A stretch of 64,000 nucleotides of DNA from Phreatobacter sp. (GTDB lineage: Bacteria > Pseudomonadota > Alphaproteobacteria > Rhizobiales > Phreatobacteraceae), in NCBI RefSeq assembly GCF_022843985.1, contig NZ_JALHMP010000021.1, forward strand, positions 1 through 64,000. The letters are read 5' to 3'. The stretch's first letter is position 1; each line of letters starts with the position of its first letter. Below, in pieces: positions 35,423 through 46,026 of this stretch. A program made the translations under genes and the position numbers. Under the pieces are notes generated by a model that saw only the letters and a list, made by a program, of their open reading frames with translations, was not told the DNA's origin and made no database searches.

Positions 35423-38272
35423 TCAGTTCCCCAGCCGTTCGAGCAGGGCGGGCACATGCACCTGGTCCGTCTTGTAGTTGCCGGTGAGCGCGTACATGAC
35501 GATGTTGACGCCGAAGCGGAACGCCAGTTCGCGCTGGCGCGCCTCGCCCTGCACCGGCAGCAGGGGATTGCCCTGGCGGTCGACCGCCCAGGCGGAGGCG
35601 AGGTCGTTGGACGAGATGATGATGGGCGAAACGGAATCGGAGGCGCGGGCGGGACGCGCCGCTTCCTCGTCTGTTGCCGGCGGGATGGCCTCGACCCAGG
35701 TCGTGCCGTCGGTATAGCGGCCGGGAAATTCCCGCAGGATGAAGAAGGCGCGGGCAAGGACGTGGTCGCGCGGCACGGCTTCCAGCTCGGGGATGTCGAG
35801 GCCGGCGAGGATGCGGCGCAGCGTCGCCTGGGCCGGGCTCGTCTGGCCAGGCCGTGCGGTGAGGGCGTCACGGGTGTCGAAGATCACCATGCCGCCCTGT
35901 TTCATATAGGCGTCGAGCTTGAGCAGCGCCTGCGGCGTCGGCTCCTCGGCGCCCGCCACCACCGGCCAGTAGAGGACGGGAAAGAAGGCGAGCTCGTCGC
36001 GGGCGATATCGACGCCCTGCGGCTGGGCCGGCTCAAGCGCCGTGCGGGCGGAAAGGAACCGTGTCAGGCCCTCGAGCCCGGCGCGGGAGACGTCGTCGAT
36101 GTCGCGCGAACCGGTGATGACATAGGCGAGGCGGGTCGCCTGCGTCGCACGGAGGGCGGCGTCGTCGGCGGCATTGCCGGTGGAGACGATCGGGCGCTCC
36201 TGGCTGCGCCGGGTCTGGGCCTCCGCCCCAGGCGCAGCGAGCGCCAGGGCGCCGCCGAGGAGGATGAGCCAGGCGGCGGCGCGCCTGCGCTGGCCGAAGG
36301 ACAGGCGCGCCAGGCCACCGGCGATCAGGAAGACGATGAGGCCGTCGGCGAGGAGGAGGATCAGGGCGGTCACCACCAGCGGGGAACGGAGGTCGACGGG
36401 TTCACCCAGACGATATCGTTCGATCGTGGCATTGAGGGGACGCACGTCGAGCCGTTTCAGCCTTTCATCGGGCGCCAGCACATTGACCGCGATCGTGCCT
36501 TCCTGCGGGCCGTAGAAGCCCGGCGGAAAGTCGAAGGTGGCCGCCTCGCGCCAGTCGGCGGGGATCGGCTTGGCCGTGGCGGGAGGACGCACGAATCCAC
36601 CGAAGCCGTCGAGTACCCGCGTCGGGCTGATCCGCTCGCTTGCCCGCGGCTGGCCGGGAACGGCGGCGAGCCCCTCGGCGGCCGGGCGCCCCGCGGCCGA
36701 CAGACCGGCGATCCGCTTGAGCATGTCGACGAAGGCGCCGGAGATCGGCAGATCCGACCACGATGTGTCGGCGGTGATGTGGAACAGGATGAGAAGGCCC
36801 TGGCCGCGCTTCTCCGCCGTGACGAGCGGGGTGCCGTCGGCAAGCTGCGCCCAGGTCTTGTCGGCAAGAAGACCGTCGGGCTCGGCCAGGACCTGCCGGC
36901 GCACCCGCACGTCCGCCGGCACGGCAATGTCGGCAAAGGGGCTCTCGCGGCTGAAGGGCGCGAGGCCCTGCGGCGTCTCCCAGGACAGGGCGCCACCGAG
37001 CTGACGGCCGCCGCGCCGCAGCCGCACCGGCACGAGGTCGTCGTTCTGGGCGCCGGCCAGCCGCGTTCCGGCAAAGCGCAGCAGGATGCCGCCATTGTCG
37101 AGGAAGCGATTCAGCGCGTCGCGCGCCACCGGCGTGACGGTGCCGACATCGGTCAGCACGATCATCGGCACGCGCCCCTCGATGAAGCGGACGATGGCCT
37201 CGGAGGGCGATGCCCCCTCGACGGTGCGGATGTCGGCGAAGGGGTCGAGCGCCCGGCCGAGGTAATAGGTCGGCGAGAGCAGCGGCTGCGCCGTGTCGGC
37301 CGTGGCCCCGGAGACGACGCCGATGGTGCGGCGTGCCCAGCGCGAATCGATGAGCTGGACGGCGCCGGCCGATCGCTCGGACAGGATGTCCATCCGGGTG
37401 ATCTCGTTGCGGATTTCCACCGGCAGATCGAACCGCAAATCGGCCTCGGTCTTGCCGTCCTCGAAGGCGAAGGCGGCCTCGCCAAGCGGCAGACCGCGGC
37501 TGTCGAGGGCCCTGACGCGGCCGGGCTGGGCGGGCCCGCCCTCGGCGCGCAGCACTTTCGCGGTAAAGCCCCCGGCGGTGTTGGTGGCTCCGGCGAGGGC
37601 GAGCGGCACCGGCGTGCCGCCGTCGAAGACCGTGACGTTGCGGCCGCGGACGAGCGGCGCGAGCTGCCCGATGAAGGCCTCCGAGCGGCCGGTGTCAATG
37701 CCGTCGGTCAGCCAGACGATCTCGGCATCCGCCTGCGCGGCGAGGAATTTCTGCAGCGCCGGCAGGATGGCGCTGCGGTCGGGCGTGTGCGGCAGCGGCT
37801 CGAGCGAGCGCAGCCGCTCGCGCACCGCGGTGGGGGTCTCCAACGCGATGTCGATCACCGGACGCGCGGTCGGCACCAGCGCGACGGCGCGGCCGGCGCT
37901 CTCGGCGGATGCGACGATCTCGCCCGCCACCCGCTGGCGCTGTTCGAAGGAGGCGGCCGAGGGCCAGCCGTCATCCATCATCACGAGGACGGGCCCGCGC
38001 GAGCCGGAGGTCGCGGCGGGCGGGTTCCACAACGGGCCGGCCATGGCGAAGATGATGATGGCGGCCAGCAGCAGTCGCAGCAGCGTCAGCCACCACGGGC
38101 TGTTGGACGGTGTCTCCTCCTTCGGCGCGATGTCCATGAGGATGCGCGTCGGGGGGAAGCGGACACGGCGGGGACGCGGTGGCACCAGCCGCAAAAGCCA
38201 CCACAGCGCCGGCAGGGCGGCGAGGGCGAAGAGGACGAGCGGCGAGGCGAAGGCGAGGGGGAGGCCAAGCAT
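35423..38272 (-). CDS. BatA-like/DUF4159 membrane protein
   Basis: 949 residues. The N-terminus matches the BatA aerotolerance N-terminal region (ALAALPALWWLLRLVPPRPR, then WWLTLLRLLLAAIIIFAMAG). A vWA-like part follows (VLVMMDDGWPSAASFEQRQR), then further membrane helices and a C-terminal DUF4159 domain (ELAFFPVLYWPVVAGAEEPT, DAYMKQGGMVIFDTRDA). No function is established. Its ATG shares one base with the DUF58 stop codon, so translation is coupled. Confidence 0.85.
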   Translation of the reverse strand: MLGLPLAFASPLVLFALAALPALWWLLRLVPPRPRRVRFPPTRILMDIAPKEETPSNSPWWLTLLRLLLAAIIIFAMAGPLWNPPAATSGSRGPVLVMMDDGWPSAASFEQRQRVAGEIVASAESAGRAVALVPTARPVIDIALETPTAVRERLRSLEPLPHTPDRSAILPALQKFLAAQADAEIVWLTDGIDTGRSEAFIGQLAPLVRGRNVTVFDGGTPVPLALAGATNTAGGFTAKVLRAEGGPAQPGRVRALDSRGLPLGEAAFAFEDGKTEADLRFDLPVEIRNEITRMDILSERSAGAVQLIDSRWARRTIGVVSGATADTAQPLLSPTYYLGRALDPFADIRTVEGASPSEAIVRFIEGRVPMIVLTDVGTVTPVARDALNRFLDNGGILLRFAGTRLAGAQNDDLVPVRLRRGGRQLGGALSWETPQGLAPFSRESPFADIAVPADVRVRRQVLAEPDGLLADKTWAQLADGTPLVTAEKRGQGLLILFHITADTSWSDLPISGAFVDMLKRIAGLSAAGRPAAEGLAAVPGQPRASERISPTRVLDGFGGFVRPPATAKPIPADWREAATFDFPPGFYGPQEGTIAVNVLAPDERLKRLDVRPLNATIERYRLGEPVDLRSPLVVTALILLLADGLIVFLIAGGLARLSFGQRRRAAAWLILLGGALALAAPGAEAQTRRSQERPIVSTGNAADDAALRATQATRLAYVITGSRDIDDVSRAGLEGLTRFLSARTALEPAQPQGVDIARDELAFFPVLYWPVVAGAEEPTPQALLKLDAYMKQGGMVIFDTRDALTARPGQTSPAQATLRRILAGLDIPELEAVPRDHVLARAFFILREFPGRYTDGTTWVEAIPPATDEEAARPARASDSVSPIIISSNDLASAWAVDRQGNPLLPVQGEARQRELAFRFGVNIVMYALTGNYKTDQVHVPALLERLGN

Positions 38273-39210
38273 CAGGCGCCTCCGACCCGGGGGCCGAGGT
38301 CCCGCGATCCGGGCCCCATGCGTTGATGCAGCGCGAGGATGGCCGTGGCTGGAGGCTGGTCGGTGCGGTGGATGCCGAAGCTCCAGCCGCGGCTGTCGCA
38401 TTCCTGGCGCAGCGCCGCGCGGTGGGCGGCGAGCCGCGCGACGTAATCGTCACGCCAGGTCTCGGCCCGGCCGGCGGTGATGGACAGGCTCTCCTCCAGC
38501 TCTTCGAACTCGACGCGACCCTTGTACGGAAAGGTCTCCTCGATCGGATCGTTGATCTGCAGGACATGGCCGCGCGAGCCGGATGAGGCGAGGTCCTTGA
38601 CCTCGTTGCGGAAGGCCTCGACCGGCACGAGGCAGTCGGAAAGGATGACCACTTCCGACAGGCGTGAGACCGGCGCGCGCGGCGGCAGGCTCGCGGCGGC
38701 GAGATCGGGAACTGACAGCAGGGCATCGGCCATGCGGTCGATGATAGCGCGGCTGGCGGTGGGTCGCATGATGCCGGGAATGCCGACCCGCTCGCCGCCG
38801 CGCACCATGATCTCGGCGAGGGCGAAGGCGAGGACGATGCAGCGGTCGCGCTTGGTCTCCCAGGCGAGGGGCGAGACGAATTGCATGGAAGCGGAGCAAT
38901 CCGGCCAGATCCACACCGTATGGGCCGCTTCCCATTCGCGCTCGCGCACGTAGAGATGCTGGTCGCGGCCCGAGCGGCGCCAGTCGATGCGGCTCGCCGG
39001 CTCGCCGCTGGAGAAACGGCGGAACTGCCAGAAATTCTCGCCCGATCCGGCCCGCCGTCGGCCGTGCAGGCCGTGGACGACGGTGGAGGCAACGCGGCGG
39101 GCCTCCAGCACCAGGCGCGGCAGGGCAGCCGCCAGCATCTCGCCGTCGCGCATCAGCCGACTGGCGTGATCCTCGCGACTGTCCGTCTGGGCGAGGTCGT
39201 ACAGGGCCAT
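38272..39210 (-). CDS. DUF58 protein
   Basis: 312 residues. The DUF58 signature GENFWQFRRFSSGEPASRID followed by WRRSGRDQHLYVREREWE is complete, with a following vWA-like segment starting WIWPDCSASM (a DxSxS metal site). DUF58 proteins are encoded beside MoxR ATPases in many bacteria and are thought to be substrates or partners of the chaperone. It begins three bases after moxR. Confidence 0.9.
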   Translation of the reverse strand: MALYDLAQTDSREDHASRLMRDGEMLAAALPRLVLEARRVASTVVHGLHGRRRAGSGENFWQFRRFSSGEPASRIDWRRSGRDQHLYVREREWEAAHTVWIWPDCSASMQFVSPLAWETKRDRCIVLAFALAEIMVRGGERVGIPGIMRPTASRAIIDRMADALLSVPDLAAASLPPRAPVSRLSEVVILSDCLVPVEAFRNEVKDLASSGSRGHVLQINDPIEETFPYKGRVEFEELEESLSITAGRAETWRDDYVARLAAHRAALRQECDSRGWSFGIHRTDQPPATAILALHQRMGPGSRDLGPRVGGA

Positions 39211-39213
39211 GGT

Positions 39214-40215
<1,002 letters not shown>

Positions 40216-40375
40216 GGTCACTCCCTTCGAGGCTGCGTTTCATCGCAGTGCATCATGGCCCATGCGTTGCGGCGGGGATAGTCGAGACTTACGTTCGTCA
40301 CAGGCTTGGCGCACGAGCAGGGCCGTTTTGAGACGTGTTTCACTCAATCGTGAGGTGCCGAGGGTGACCCCTGTC

Positions 40376-40954
40376 ATGTCCCCGCCGGGCGGGCTCGACG
40401 CCATCGCCGCGCAGGTCCGCGGCGGCGGCGGCGGCGCGCCGGTCCATCTGTGGAACCCACCCTATTGCGGTGACCTCGACATCCGGATCGGCGCGGACGG
40501 CACCTGGTATTACCTCAAGTCCCCGATCGGCCGCATGCCCCTGGTCAAGCTGTTTTCCTCGGTTTTGAAGCGTGAAGACGGGCGTTTCTTTCTTGTCACG
40601 CCGGTTGAGAAGATCGGGATCGTCGTCGACGACGCGCCCTTCGCGGCGGTCGAGATGCGCGTGGAGGGGAATGGCGCCGGCCGGCGCATCGCCTTCCGCA
40701 CCCAGGTCGACGACTGGATCGAGGTCGGCGAGGACCATCCGATCCGGTTCGAGAAGGAGGCCGGCACCGACGGGGTCAAGCCCTATGTGCATGTGCGCGG
40801 CGACCTCTGGGCGCGGGTGTCGCGCGCCCTCTTTCACGATCTCGCGAGCCTCGGTGAGGTGGCCGTCCGGGACGGTCGGCGCTGGTTCGGAATTTCCATT
40901 GCGGGAACCTTCTATCCCATGGTGGATGCGGCCGAGATCGAGGGCCTGACGTGA
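40376..40954 (+). CDS. DUF1285 protein
   Basis: 192 residues with the family signature VHLWNPPYCGDLDIRIGADG, TWYYLKSPIGRMPLVKLFSS and YVHVRGDLWARVSRALFHDL. Crystal structures of the family exist but its role is not known. The ATG at 40376 is used; GTG codons at 40355 and 40364 are possible. It opens a four-gene run with overlapping ends (DUF1285, CoA pyrophosphatase, DUF6111, cca). Confidence 0.85.
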   Translation: MSPPGGLDAIAAQVRGGGGGAPVHLWNPPYCGDLDIRIGADGTWYYLKSPIGRMPLVKLFSSVLKREDGRFFLVTPVEKIGIVVDDAPFAAVEMRVEGNGAGRRIAFRTQVDDWIEVGEDHPIRFEKEAGTDGVKPYVHVRGDLWARVSRALFHDLASLGEVAVRDGRRWFGISIAGTFYPMVDAAEIEGLT

Positions 40955-41607
40955 TTCCCCTGTCGTCCGACGCATTCAGCATGGTCGTTACCCGCCGGCT
41001 GTCCCTGACCGTGCCCTCGGTCCGCCAGGACCTGTTCGGCGGTCTCGGCAACGGCCCGGACCTCGGCGACCACACGGTCAACGAAGGTCTCCCTGCGAAA
41101 CCTGCAGCGGTGCTGATCCCGGTGGTCGCCAGGCCCGTCCCCACCATCCTCCTGACCCAGCGCTCCAGCGACATGCCGGATCATTCCGGCCAGATCGCCT
41201 TTCCCGGCGGCAAGATCGAGCCGGGCGATGCGACGCCGCTGGACGCGGCGCTGCGCGAGGCCGAGGAGGAGGTGGGGCTGTCACGCCATCACGTACGCCC
41301 GCTCGGCTATCTCCTGCCGTTCCTGTCGCGGACGGGCTATCTGATCACGCCGGTGGTCGGGCTCGTCTCGCCGCCTTTCGCGCTGACCTTGAACCCGCGT
41401 GAGGTGGCGGACGCCTTCGAGGTGCCGCTGGCCTTCCTGATGGACCCGCGCAACCATCACAGAAAGTCGCGCGACTTCAACGGTCAGACACGGCACTTCT
41501 ATGCCATGCCCTTCGAGGATCGCTACATCTGGGGAATCACCGCCGGGATCCTGCGCAATCTGTGGGAACGCCTGAGCGAGGAAGCGGAGACCGGGGACGA
41601 GACATGA
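40951..41607 (+). CDS. CoA pyrophosphatase (Nudix)
   Basis: 218 residues. The Nudix box GGKIEPGDATPLDAALREAEEEVGL is close to perfect and is preceded by RSSDMPDHSGQIAFPGG, the UPF0035 signature of CoA-hydrolysing members such as NudL. It would cleave CoA to 4'-phosphopantetheine and 3',5'-ADP. It starts at a GTG overlapping the DUF1285 stop. Confidence 0.9.
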   Translation: MIPLSSDAFSMVVTRRLSLTVPSVRQDLFGGLGNGPDLGDHTVNEGLPAKPAAVLIPVVARPVPTILLTQRSSDMPDHSGQIAFPGGKIEPGDATPLDAALREAEEEVGLSRHHVRPLGYLLPFLSRTGYLITPVVGLVSPPFALTLNPREVADAFEVPLAFLMDPRNHHRKSRDFNGQTRHFYAMPFEDRYIWGITAGILRNLWERLSEEAETGDET

Positions 41608-41885
41608 GGATCGTGGTCAATCTGGCGCTCTTCATCCTGCCCTTCGTGCTCTATTTCATCTGGCTGCACGTCAAGGAAAAGAGCCCCTTCCTGAAGGAGC
41701 ACTGGGACCGCCAGCCGGTGATCTGGCTCGGCCTGTTCGGCATCATGCTCGGCGGCGGCTATTTCCTCTATCACCTCGCCTATCAGGTGCGGGACCCCAA
41801 CGTGGTCTATCGCCCCGCCCGGGTTGAGAACGGCGTCTTCCATCCCGCGCGCATGGAGCGGCGGCCCGATCCGGCGCCGCGATGA
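41604..41885 (+). CDS. DUF6111 small membrane protein
   Basis: 93 residues with two membrane helices: LALFILPFVLYFIWLHV and PVIWLGLFGIMLGGGYFLYH. The tail has YRPARVENGVFHPARME, which is the DUF6111 family pattern. It overlaps both its neighbours by four bases (ATGA at each end), so all four genes are translationally coupled. No known function. Confidence 0.82.
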   Translation: MRIVVNLALFILPFVLYFIWLHVKEKSPFLKEHWDRQPVIWLGLFGIMLGGGYFLYHLAYQVRDPNVVYRPARVENGVFHPARMERRPDPAPR

Positions 41886-43120
41886 CCGCCCTGCCGCCCC
41901 TGCCGGACTGGCTCGCCGCAGGGCATGTGCCGCAGTTGATCCGGGCGATCAGTGTCGAAGGCGATGCCGTTCGCGTCGTCGGCGGAGCGGTCAGGAACTG
42001 GCTGATCGGGCTGCCGCCGGGCGATATCGACCTTGCCACCACGGCCGAACCGGGCCTCGTCGCGGCGCGGGCGGGCGGAGCCGGGTTCAAGGTCGTGCCG
42101 ACCGGAATCGCCCACGGCACCGTCACGATCGTGGTCGACGGCACCGGCTACGAGGTGACGACGCTGCGCCAGGACATCGCGACGGATGGACGCAGGGCTG
42201 TCGTGCGTTTCGGCCGTGACTGGGAGGCGGATGCGGCGCGGCGCGACTTCACCATCAATGCCATGAGCCTGTCGGCGGAGGGCGAACTCTGCGACTATTT
42301 CGGCGGCCGGCGGGATCTCGCGGATGGCAAGGTGCGGTTCATCGGCGAGGCGCTCATGCGCGTGCGCGAGGATCGGCTGCGCATCCTCCGCCTGTTCCGC
42401 TTCCATGCCACCTATGCCCGCGGCGCGGTCGACCGGGCGGCGCTGTCGGCCTGCATCGCTGAACGGGAAGGGCTCGCCGACCTTTCGCGCGAGCGCCTGC
42501 GCGCGGAGATGATGAAGCTTGTCGTCGCCCCGCGCGCCGGCGCGACGCTGCAGGCCATGGCCGATTGCGGGCTCCTCGGCCAGGTGCTCGGCGGTGTGCC
42601 GATGGTGGCCGGCCTCGACCGGCTGGTGGCCCTTGAGTCGGCACTGGCGATGGCGGCCGATCCCGTGCAGCGCCTGGCTTCTCTCGCGATTCTGACCCGG
42701 GAGGACGCGCTGCGGCTACGCGAGCGTCTGGCCCTGTCCAATGCCGAGTTCCGCCGCCTGGACGGCATCGGCCACGGCTGGCGCCTCGATCCCGCAGCCG
42801 GCCTGGCCGCCGCCAAGCAGCTTCTCTATGCCGTCGGGCCGCGCGGTTTCCGCGACCGGGTCCTGGTCGGTTTCGCCCGCTCGGCGGCCGAGCCCGCCGA
42901 TGCGGCCTGGCGCGCTCTCCTCGCCCTCCCCGAGCGCTGGACGGCGCCGCACTTCCCGGTCTCGGGCGAGGATCTCCAGCGCCGGGGCCTCACCGCCGGT
43001 CCCGCACTTGGCACCGTACTCAGCCTCATCCGCGCCCGCTGGATGGCAGCCGATTTTCCCGTTGCACGGGATCGTGTCGCCGCGCTGGTGGACGAGGTTC
43101 TCGGTGAGGGCAGGGGGTGA
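41882..43120 (+). CDS. cca: CCA tRNA nucleotidyltransferase
   Basis: 412 residues. The class II nucleotidyltransferase head has the DxD pair within VRVVGGAVRNWLIGLPPGDIDLATT, then DFTINAM and the RFIGEALMRVREDRLRILRL motif. It adds or repairs the CCA end of tRNAs, or the A-adding part, since some alphaproteobacteria use one enzyme for all three bases. The C-terminal half is helical and variable. Confidence 0.92.
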   Translation: MTALPPLPDWLAAGHVPQLIRAISVEGDAVRVVGGAVRNWLIGLPPGDIDLATTAEPGLVAARAGGAGFKVVPTGIAHGTVTIVVDGTGYEVTTLRQDIATDGRRAVVRFGRDWEADAARRDFTINAMSLSAEGELCDYFGGRRDLADGKVRFIGEALMRVREDRLRILRLFRFHATYARGAVDRAALSACIAEREGLADLSRERLRAEMMKLVVAPRAGATLQAMADCGLLGQVLGGVPMVAGLDRLVALESALAMAADPVQRLASLAILTREDALRLRERLALSNAEFRRLDGIGHGWRLDPAAGLAAAKQLLYAVGPRGFRDRVLVGFARSAAEPADAAWRALLALPERWTAPHFPVSGEDLQRRGLTAGPALGTVLSLIRARWMAADFPVARDRVAALVDEVLGEGRG

Positions 43121-43262
43121 GGGGACAGGCGCCGGCGCCGGACTGGTGCAGGAGTGCTAGCAACCATCTCGTGCCAATTAATTGATAGGCAAGTTTTTTT
43201 TGATTGATTTCGTTGGCAAGCCTCTCCGCTCGGAGCAGATCCCCCGGTGGTCCATTTTTGAT

Positions 43263-45575
43263 ATGGCGTTCGTTCAGGGCAAGTCATCGAGCGACATGAT
43301 GCGCGAACTGCCCGTCGAAATTTATGTTTCGATGGTCGACTCGCTCTACGAGGACGTGCGCTCGCTGCTGCTCGGCGTGGTCGCGGCCCTGGCCGGGACC
43401 ATCTACACCGCGCACCTGACCGGGCACCCTGTGCTCATCGCCTTTCCCTTCGCCGTCGCGTTGATCGGCTTTGTGCGCACGCTTCGGATGCTGGCCTATC
43501 GACGCGTGCGTGCCGACGTCGTCACCCATGAACAGGCACTCCGCTGGGAGCGCGAATATACGATCGGCGCCAATCTCTTGGTCTTCACGATCGGACTGTG
43601 GTGCTTCGCAACCTTCAATCTGACCCAGTCCATGGCCGCTCACCTGTTCTGCGTGTCGGTCGCACTGTCCTACATGGTCGGGGTCACCGGTCGGAATTTC
43701 GCCAACGGCCCCTTCGTCGACAACCAGATCGCCCTGCTCTGCGCCCCGCTGGTGGTGGGCATGATGATGACAGGCGTGTGGGACTACATGGTCCTCGCCT
43801 GTTTCGCGATTCCCTTCTTCGGCAGCGTCCGCAGCATCGCCCGCCGGCTTCGCGAGATCCTCCTCAACGCCATCATCGCCAAGCGCGACGTGTCACTTCT
43901 CGCCGACCGGTTCGACACCGCCCTCAACAACATGCCGCATGGTCTCGCCATGTTCGATGCCGAAGGACGCCTGGTGGTGGTCAACCGGCGCTGGGCGCAG
44001 ATTCTGCCGCTCGACCCCGACAGCCTCGCGCAAGGCGCCCGCGTCGAGGCGATCGTCGCCGCCTATGTCGATCTGGGCATCCTCGGCGAGCGTGACGCCG
44101 GCCGGGTCCTCGACGCGGTGGCACGCCGCGTTCACGGACGGACGCGCGAACAATTCGAACTCCAGGCCAATGGCTGGAATGTCGACCTTACCTTCCAGCC
44201 GATGGAAACGGGCGGCCTTGTCGTCGCCATCGAGGACATCACCGAAAAGCGGCGCACCGAGGCACGGATCGCCCATATGGCGCGCCATGATGCCCTTACC
44301 GGCCTGCCGAACCGCTCGCTGTTCCAAGAGCGTCTGGAGACGGCCCTCGCCCTGACCACCGACGAGGACATGCTCGCGGTGCTCTTCGTCGATCTCGACC
44401 ATTTCCAGCAGGTCAACGACACGCTCGGCCACACGGCTGGTGATGCGCTTCTCGTGGAAGTCGCCGACCGCCTGCGCTTCGCCGTGGGGGAGAACGACCT
44501 CGTGGCCCGTTTCGGCGCCGACGAGTTCGTCATCCTCCAGAGCGGCGCGCGCAGCGTCAACGACGTCACGACGCTGGCGGCGCGGATCATCGAGACCGTC
44601 GCCGACATCTCTCAGATCGACGACAAGCCGATCGCCAGCGGGGCGTCGGTGGGCATCGCGCTGGCGCCGCGCGACGGGCGCGAGCCGGATCAGTTGCTGA
44701 AGAGTGCCGACATGGCGCTGAGCCGCGCCAAGGCGGGTGGCCGGGGCATCCTGCACTTCTATGAAGAGGAAATGGATCGTCAGGCCCAGGCGCGCCGGGC
44801 CATCGAGATGGATCTGCGGAAGGCGATCCAGAACGAGGAACTGGCGGTCTATTTCCAGCCCATGCTCAATCTCAAGTCGCTGTCCATCTCGACCTGCGAG
44901 GCCCTCGTGCGATGGCCTCATCGGATCCGCGGCATGATTTCTCCGGCGGAGTTCATTCCGGTGGCCGAGGAAACCGGGCTGATCATCGAACTCGGCCGTC
45001 AGGTGCTGCGCAAGGCCTGCCAGGCCTGCGTCGCTTGGCCTGACCGGATCCGTGTATCCGTCAACCTGTCCTCCGTGCAGTTCGAGCGGGACGATGTGGT
45101 GGCCCTGGTCGCCGAGACCCTGAGAACGACTGGGCTCGAACCCGACCGCCTCGAACTCGAGATCACCGAGACCTTGCTGCTGCAGGATTCGGAGGGCGTC
45201 CTGTCCGTCTTGGCGCAGTTGCGCGCGATGGGCGTCAGGCTGGCGCTCGACGATTTCGGCACGGGCTATTCGAGCCTGAGCTATCTGCACAAATTCCCGC
45301 TGGACAAGGTCAAGATCGATCGCTCCTTCGTCCGCAACATCACCAGCGACCGCAAGGCCGCCAAGCTGCTGCGCGGCGTGACGCGGCTGGGATCCGAACT
45401 TGGCCTTTCGGTGGTCGTCGAAGGCGTCGAGACGCTCGAACAGCTGAAGATGATCGACGCGCCGGGTGTCGTCGGCGAGGTTCAGGGCTTTGTCCTCAGC
45501 CCCGCCATTCCCGATGGCCAGCTGAGGGCCCTGATGGGCCGGTCCGGCAAGGATCTTCTGGCGCGCGCCGCCTGA
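43263..45575 (+). CDS. GGDEF-EAL protein with a GADEF variant
   Basis: 770 residues. Two N-terminal membrane parts (residues 25-85, 105-190), a PAS-like segment (FDTALNNMPHGLAMFDAEGR), a GGDEF domain and an EAL domain. The cyclase motif is GADEF (residues 418-422), and the RxxD inhibition site before it is missing. The EAL domain is intact: E546-A547-L548 in CEALVRWPH, the ITETLLL strand and DDFGTGYSSLSYLHKFPLDK. It is therefore probably a c-di-GMP phosphodiesterase with an altered GGDEF domain. The ATG at 43263 is inferred; no strong ribosome site is visible. Confidence 0.88.
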   Translation: MAFVQGKSSSDMMRELPVEIYVSMVDSLYEDVRSLLLGVVAALAGTIYTAHLTGHPVLIAFPFAVALIGFVRTLRMLAYRRVRADVVTHEQALRWEREYTIGANLLVFTIGLWCFATFNLTQSMAAHLFCVSVALSYMVGVTGRNFANGPFVDNQIALLCAPLVVGMMMTGVWDYMVLACFAIPFFGSVRSIARRLREILLNAIIAKRDVSLLADRFDTALNNMPHGLAMFDAEGRLVVVNRRWAQILPLDPDSLAQGARVEAIVAAYVDLGILGERDAGRVLDAVARRVHGRTREQFELQANGWNVDLTFQPMETGGLVVAIEDITEKRRTEARIAHMARHDALTGLPNRSLFQERLETALALTTDEDMLAVLFVDLDHFQQVNDTLGHTAGDALLVEVADRLRFAVGENDLVARFGADEFVILQSGARSVNDVTTLAARIIETVADISQIDDKPIASGASVGIALAPRDGREPDQLLKSADMALSRAKAGGRGILHFYEEEMDRQAQARRAIEMDLRKAIQNEELAVYFQPMLNLKSLSISTCEALVRWPHRIRGMISPAEFIPVAEETGLIIELGRQVLRKACQACVAWPDRIRVSVNLSSVQFERDDVVALVAETLRTTGLEPDRLELEITETLLLQDSEGVLSVLAQLRAMGVRLALDDFGTGYSSLSYLHKFPLDKVKIDRSFVRNITSDRKAAKLLRGVTRLGSELGLSVVVEGVETLEQLKMIDAPGVVGEVQGFVLSPAIPDGQLRALMGRSGKDLLARAA

Positions 45576-45633
45576 GAGCGACAGGCTATACTGACGTTAC
45601 GTCATCGGTATTCACACGAAAGACTTTCGGCGG

Positions 45634-45666
45634 GCTGCCGGCAGCCCCGTTTCGGCTGCCGGCAGC
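45634..45666. repeat. Two copies of the palindrome GCTGCCGGCAGC
   Basis: Copies at 45634-45645 and 45655-45666, nine bases apart. Each can fold on itself or pair with the other; a TTTT lies at 45673. It may be the terminator of the GGDEF-EAL transcript or a protein binding site. Confidence 0.6.
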
Positions 45667-45911
45667 AGGCCGGTTTTGCGCTGCAATAAGACCAGGACCG
45701 ACGGCGCTGGCGCGGGTCTGTCGGCAAAAAAATGCATTCTAGGATCGTGATTTCTCCGCAAGACGGCAAATTCCATGCGGGGAAACGGTTGTTCCCATCC
45801 CTCGGACCCGCGTTTCCATCACGACCCCCACCGTGGTGATGCCGCGATGCGATAGAGTAAAGACGCGGCGCCGAGAGCGGTATCATCATAACGATCGTTG
45901 TATTTAATTGC

Positions 45912-45943
45912 GATTCTGCGACCGCATTAACGATGATTTAACC
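45912..45943. promoter_or_regulatory. GANTC site and perfect CtrA box
   Basis: GATTC at 45912-45916, then TTAA at 45927-45930, seven bases, and TTAACC at 45938-45943, an exact TTAA-N7-TTAACC. They lie 84-115 bp upstream of the FeeM-like start. Binding is inferred from the consensus. Confidence 0.6.
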
Positions 45944-46026
45944 AAACACTTCCCACCGGGTAAAAAAGCATTAACATCAATCGCACGTTAGCAGCGGGTG
46001 TGAACGCTTCTCGTGGGGCATGGCAG

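Larger units (their letters stand above)
45576..46026. other. Intergenic region before the FeeM-like gene
   Basis: 450 bases, AT-richer toward the right. From left to right: TGACGT-T-ACGTCA at 45592-45604, two copies of the 12-bp palindrome GCTGCCGGCAGC, a 10-bp palindrome AACGATCGTT at 45890-45899, a GANTC site at 45912 and a perfect CtrA box at 45927. No gene is convincing in it on either strand. Confidence 0.7.

Noticed and set aside
35456-38326. A 956-codon plus-strand frame
   Set aside because: It is the antisense shadow of the DUF4159 gene. Its length comes from GC-rich codon usage, and the product lacks hydrophobic or conserved segments.
45602-45889. A 95-codon minus-strand frame in the intergenic region
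   Set aside because: No ribosome site, a Cys/Arg/Pro-rich product, and an overlap with the palindromes.
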